Source: Gephyromycinifex aptenodytis
GTDB taxonomy: Bacteria; Actinomycetota; Actinomycetes; Actinomycetales; Dermatophilaceae
Assembly: GCF_012277275.1 (NCBI RefSeq)
Contig: NZ_CP051155.1
Coordinates: forward strand, 3,224,001 to 3,288,000
DNA length: 64,000 nucleotides
Direction of reading: 5' to 3'
The notes beneath the pieces were generated by a model. That model made no database searches. It saw only the letters and a program-made list of their open reading frames with translations, and was not told the origin of the DNA. Made by a program: the position numbers and the translations under genes. The first letter of the stretch is position 1, and each line of letters starts with the position of its first letter. Below are positions 62,897 to 64,000 of the stretch, piece after piece.

Positions 62897-63937
62897 ATGG
62901 CCGTCGTCACCATGCGCCAGCTCCTCGAGAGCGGCGTCCACTTCGGGCACCAGACCCGTCGCTGGAACCCCAAGATGAAGCGCTTCATCATGACGGAGCG
63001 CAATGGCATCTACATCATTGACCTCCAGCAGTCGCTGACCTACATCAACGACGCGTACGAGTTCATCAAGCAGACCGTCGCCCACGGCGGCACCATCCTG
63101 TTCGTCGGCACCAAGAAGCAGGCCCAGGAGCCCGTCGCCGAGCAGGCCACGCGGGTCGGGATGCCGTACGTCAACCACCGCTGGCTCGGTGGCATGCTCA
63201 CCAACTTCAACACCGTCTCCAAGCGTCTGTCGCGCTTGAAGGAGCTGGAAGAGGTCGACTTCGACGATGTGGCCGGTTCTGGCCGCACCAAGAAGGAGCT
63301 GCTCGTCCTGCGTCGCGAGAAGGACAAGCTGGAGAAGACCCTCGGTGGTATCCGCGACATGAGCAAGGTGCCTTCGGCGGTGTGGATCGTCGACACCAAG
63401 AAGGAGCACCTGGCCGTCACTGAGGCGCGCAAGCTCAAGCTGCCGGTCATCGCGATCCTGGACACCAACTGCGACCCCGACGAGGTCGACTACAAGATCC
63501 CCGGCAACGACGACGCGATCCGCTCCGTCACGCTGCTGACCCGCGTCGTTGCAGACGCTGTGGCTGAGGGCCTGATGGCGCGCAGCCAGAGCACCTCCGG
63601 TGGCGAGAACGCTGTCGACGGCGGCGCCCCGGCTGAGCCGATGGCTGAGTGGGAGCGCGAGCTCCTGGCCGGCGAGAACGCAACGGGCGACGCCCCGCTC
63701 GCGACCACGCAGGCTCCGGAGTCGGCTCAGGCTGTCGAGGCCGAGAGTGCCGAGGCACCCACGAGCGACGCCGCCCCGACGCCCGAGGCGCAGGCCCCAG
63801 CCGCTGAGGCCCCCGCTGTTGAGGCCCCCGCTGTTGAGGCCCCGGCCGCTGAAGCCGCTGTCGAAGAGGCTCCCGCTGCTGAGACCGCTCCGGTCGCCGA
63901 GGCGCAGGAAGGCTCCGACGCCTCCGCCCAGGCCTGA
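62897..63937 (+). CDS. rpsB: Small ribosomal subunit protein uS2 with long Ala/Glu/Pro tail
   Basis: ATG 62897 with an AAGGAG site gives [20 protein letters not shown], the S2 signature; [16 protein letters not shown] and [15 protein letters not shown] follow. The S2 fold ends near residue 255. About 90 residues of acidic Ala/Glu/Pro-rich sequence follow (346 in total, against about 240 in E. coli), with repeats of VEAPA. Similar tails occur in other actinobacterial S2 proteins. tsf starts 28 bp later. Confidence 0.97.
   Translation: MAVVTMRQLLESGVHFGHQTRRWNPKMKRFIMTERNGIYIIDLQQSLTYINDAYEFIKQTVAHGGTILFVGTKKQAQEPVAEQATRVGMPYVNHRWLGGMLTNFNTVSKRLSRLKELEEVDFDDVAGSGRTKKELLVLRREKDKLEKTLGGIRDMSKVPSAVWIVDTKKEHLAVTEARKLKLPVIAILDTNCDPDEVDYKIPGNDDAIRSVTLLTRVVADAVAEGLMARSQSTSGGENAVDGGAPAEPMAEWERELLAGENATGDAPLATTQAPESAQAVEAESAEAPTSDAAPTPEAQAPAAEAPAVEAPAVEAPAAEAAVEEAPAAETAPVAEAQEGSDASAQA
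63806..63835 (+). repeat. Two identical 15-bp units in the rpsB tail
   Basis: GAGGCCCCCGCTGTT is repeated exactly twice, encoding E-A-P-A-V. It is a likely slippage site and could vary between strains. Confidence 0.75.
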
Positions 63938-63965
63938 CCTCCCCTCTACGGAAAAGAGAGATTTC

Positions 63966-64000
63966 ATGGCGAACTACACCGCCGCTGACATCAAGGCGCT
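63966..64000 (+). CDS. tsf: Elongation factor Ts (3' part beyond window)
   Basis: Only the first 11 codons are inside the window. They read MANYTAADIKA, the conserved EF-Ts N-terminus, from ATG 63966 with a GAGAGA ribosome site. EF-Ts recycles EF-Tu by nucleotide exchange; rpsB-tsf is one operon in nearly all bacteria. Confidence 0.92.
   Translation, partial: MANYTAADIKA

Noticed and set aside
62615-63967. 450-codon open frame on the minus strand
   Set aside because: Antisense to rpsB; Gly/Leu/Arg-rich low-complexity product caused by the repetitive rpsB tail.

Overview
This window is a high-GC actinobacterial chromosome segment. The core gene order is the usual actinobacterial one: recG-rsmD-coaD-DUF177-rpmF-rnc-mutM, then smc-ftsY, ffh, rpsP-KH-rimM-trmD-rplS-lepB-rnhB-DUF2469-yraN-comM-dprA, and finally xerC, an M23 peptidase, rpsB and tsf. 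GTG starts, start codons sitting 6-7 nt behind a TANNNT hexamer (leaderless type), DtxR/IdeR-type iron boxes and long Ala/Glu/Pro tails on S16 and S2 all fit a Micrococcales-like organism. A PAS/chemoreceptor pair hints at a motile lineage, so a Dermatophilaceae/Intrasporangiaceae relative is possible but unproven.

Region by region: 1-8.3 kb holds housekeeping genes (recG to mutM), a Gfo/Idh/MocA oxidoreductase and an unrecognised gene. From 8.5 to 17.2 kb lies a complete iron-uptake cassette behind an IdeR box: FTR1 permease, P19-like lipoprotein, DUF2318 membrane protein, two FtsX/MacB-type permeases, an ABC ATPase, an FMN-binding lipoprotein and ApbE flavin transferase. This is the FetMP/P19-Ftr1 type of locus. 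The sequence suggests iron binding by P19, permeation by FTR1, and a flavinylated electron-transfer or efflux accessory arm. 17.2-34 kb carries acylphosphatase, aspartase, a lipoprotein, smc, ftsY, a D-serine dehydratase/DUF2236/GNAT set preceded by a cobalamin riboswitch, a ZIP metal transporter, ffh, and a soluble Aer-like PAS plus MCP pair. 34-44.6 kb is the translation/secretion/RNase block ending in yraN-comM-dprA.

Between dprA (ends 44627) and xerC (starts 58916) about 14 kb of accessory DNA interrupts the conserved order. It contains a four-gene nucleoside/pentose salvage operon (ribokinase, DeoC-like aldolase, nucleoside hydrolase, MFS) with a divergent GntR/HutC regulator, then a siderophore-type import module (RhtX/YbtX-like MFS divergent from a 1227-residue ABC transporter fusing YbtP/YbtQ or IrtA/IrtB-like halves, with an IdeR box in the shared promoter). 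Two small methyltransferases and a PhzF-family protein flank it, with about 1.2 kb of apparently non-coding, probably decayed DNA. Iron supply is thus represented twice, both times under a predicted IdeR operator.

The points most worth following are the cobalamin riboswitch in front of a gene with no evident B12 role, the fused siderophore ABC transporter, the flavinylation pair (FMN-binding lipoprotein and ApbE without visible export signal), a His-rich loop in one iron-cassette permease, and an exact 20-bp-spaced direct repeat over the pentose operon promoter. All functions here are read from motifs and gene order; no database search was possible.
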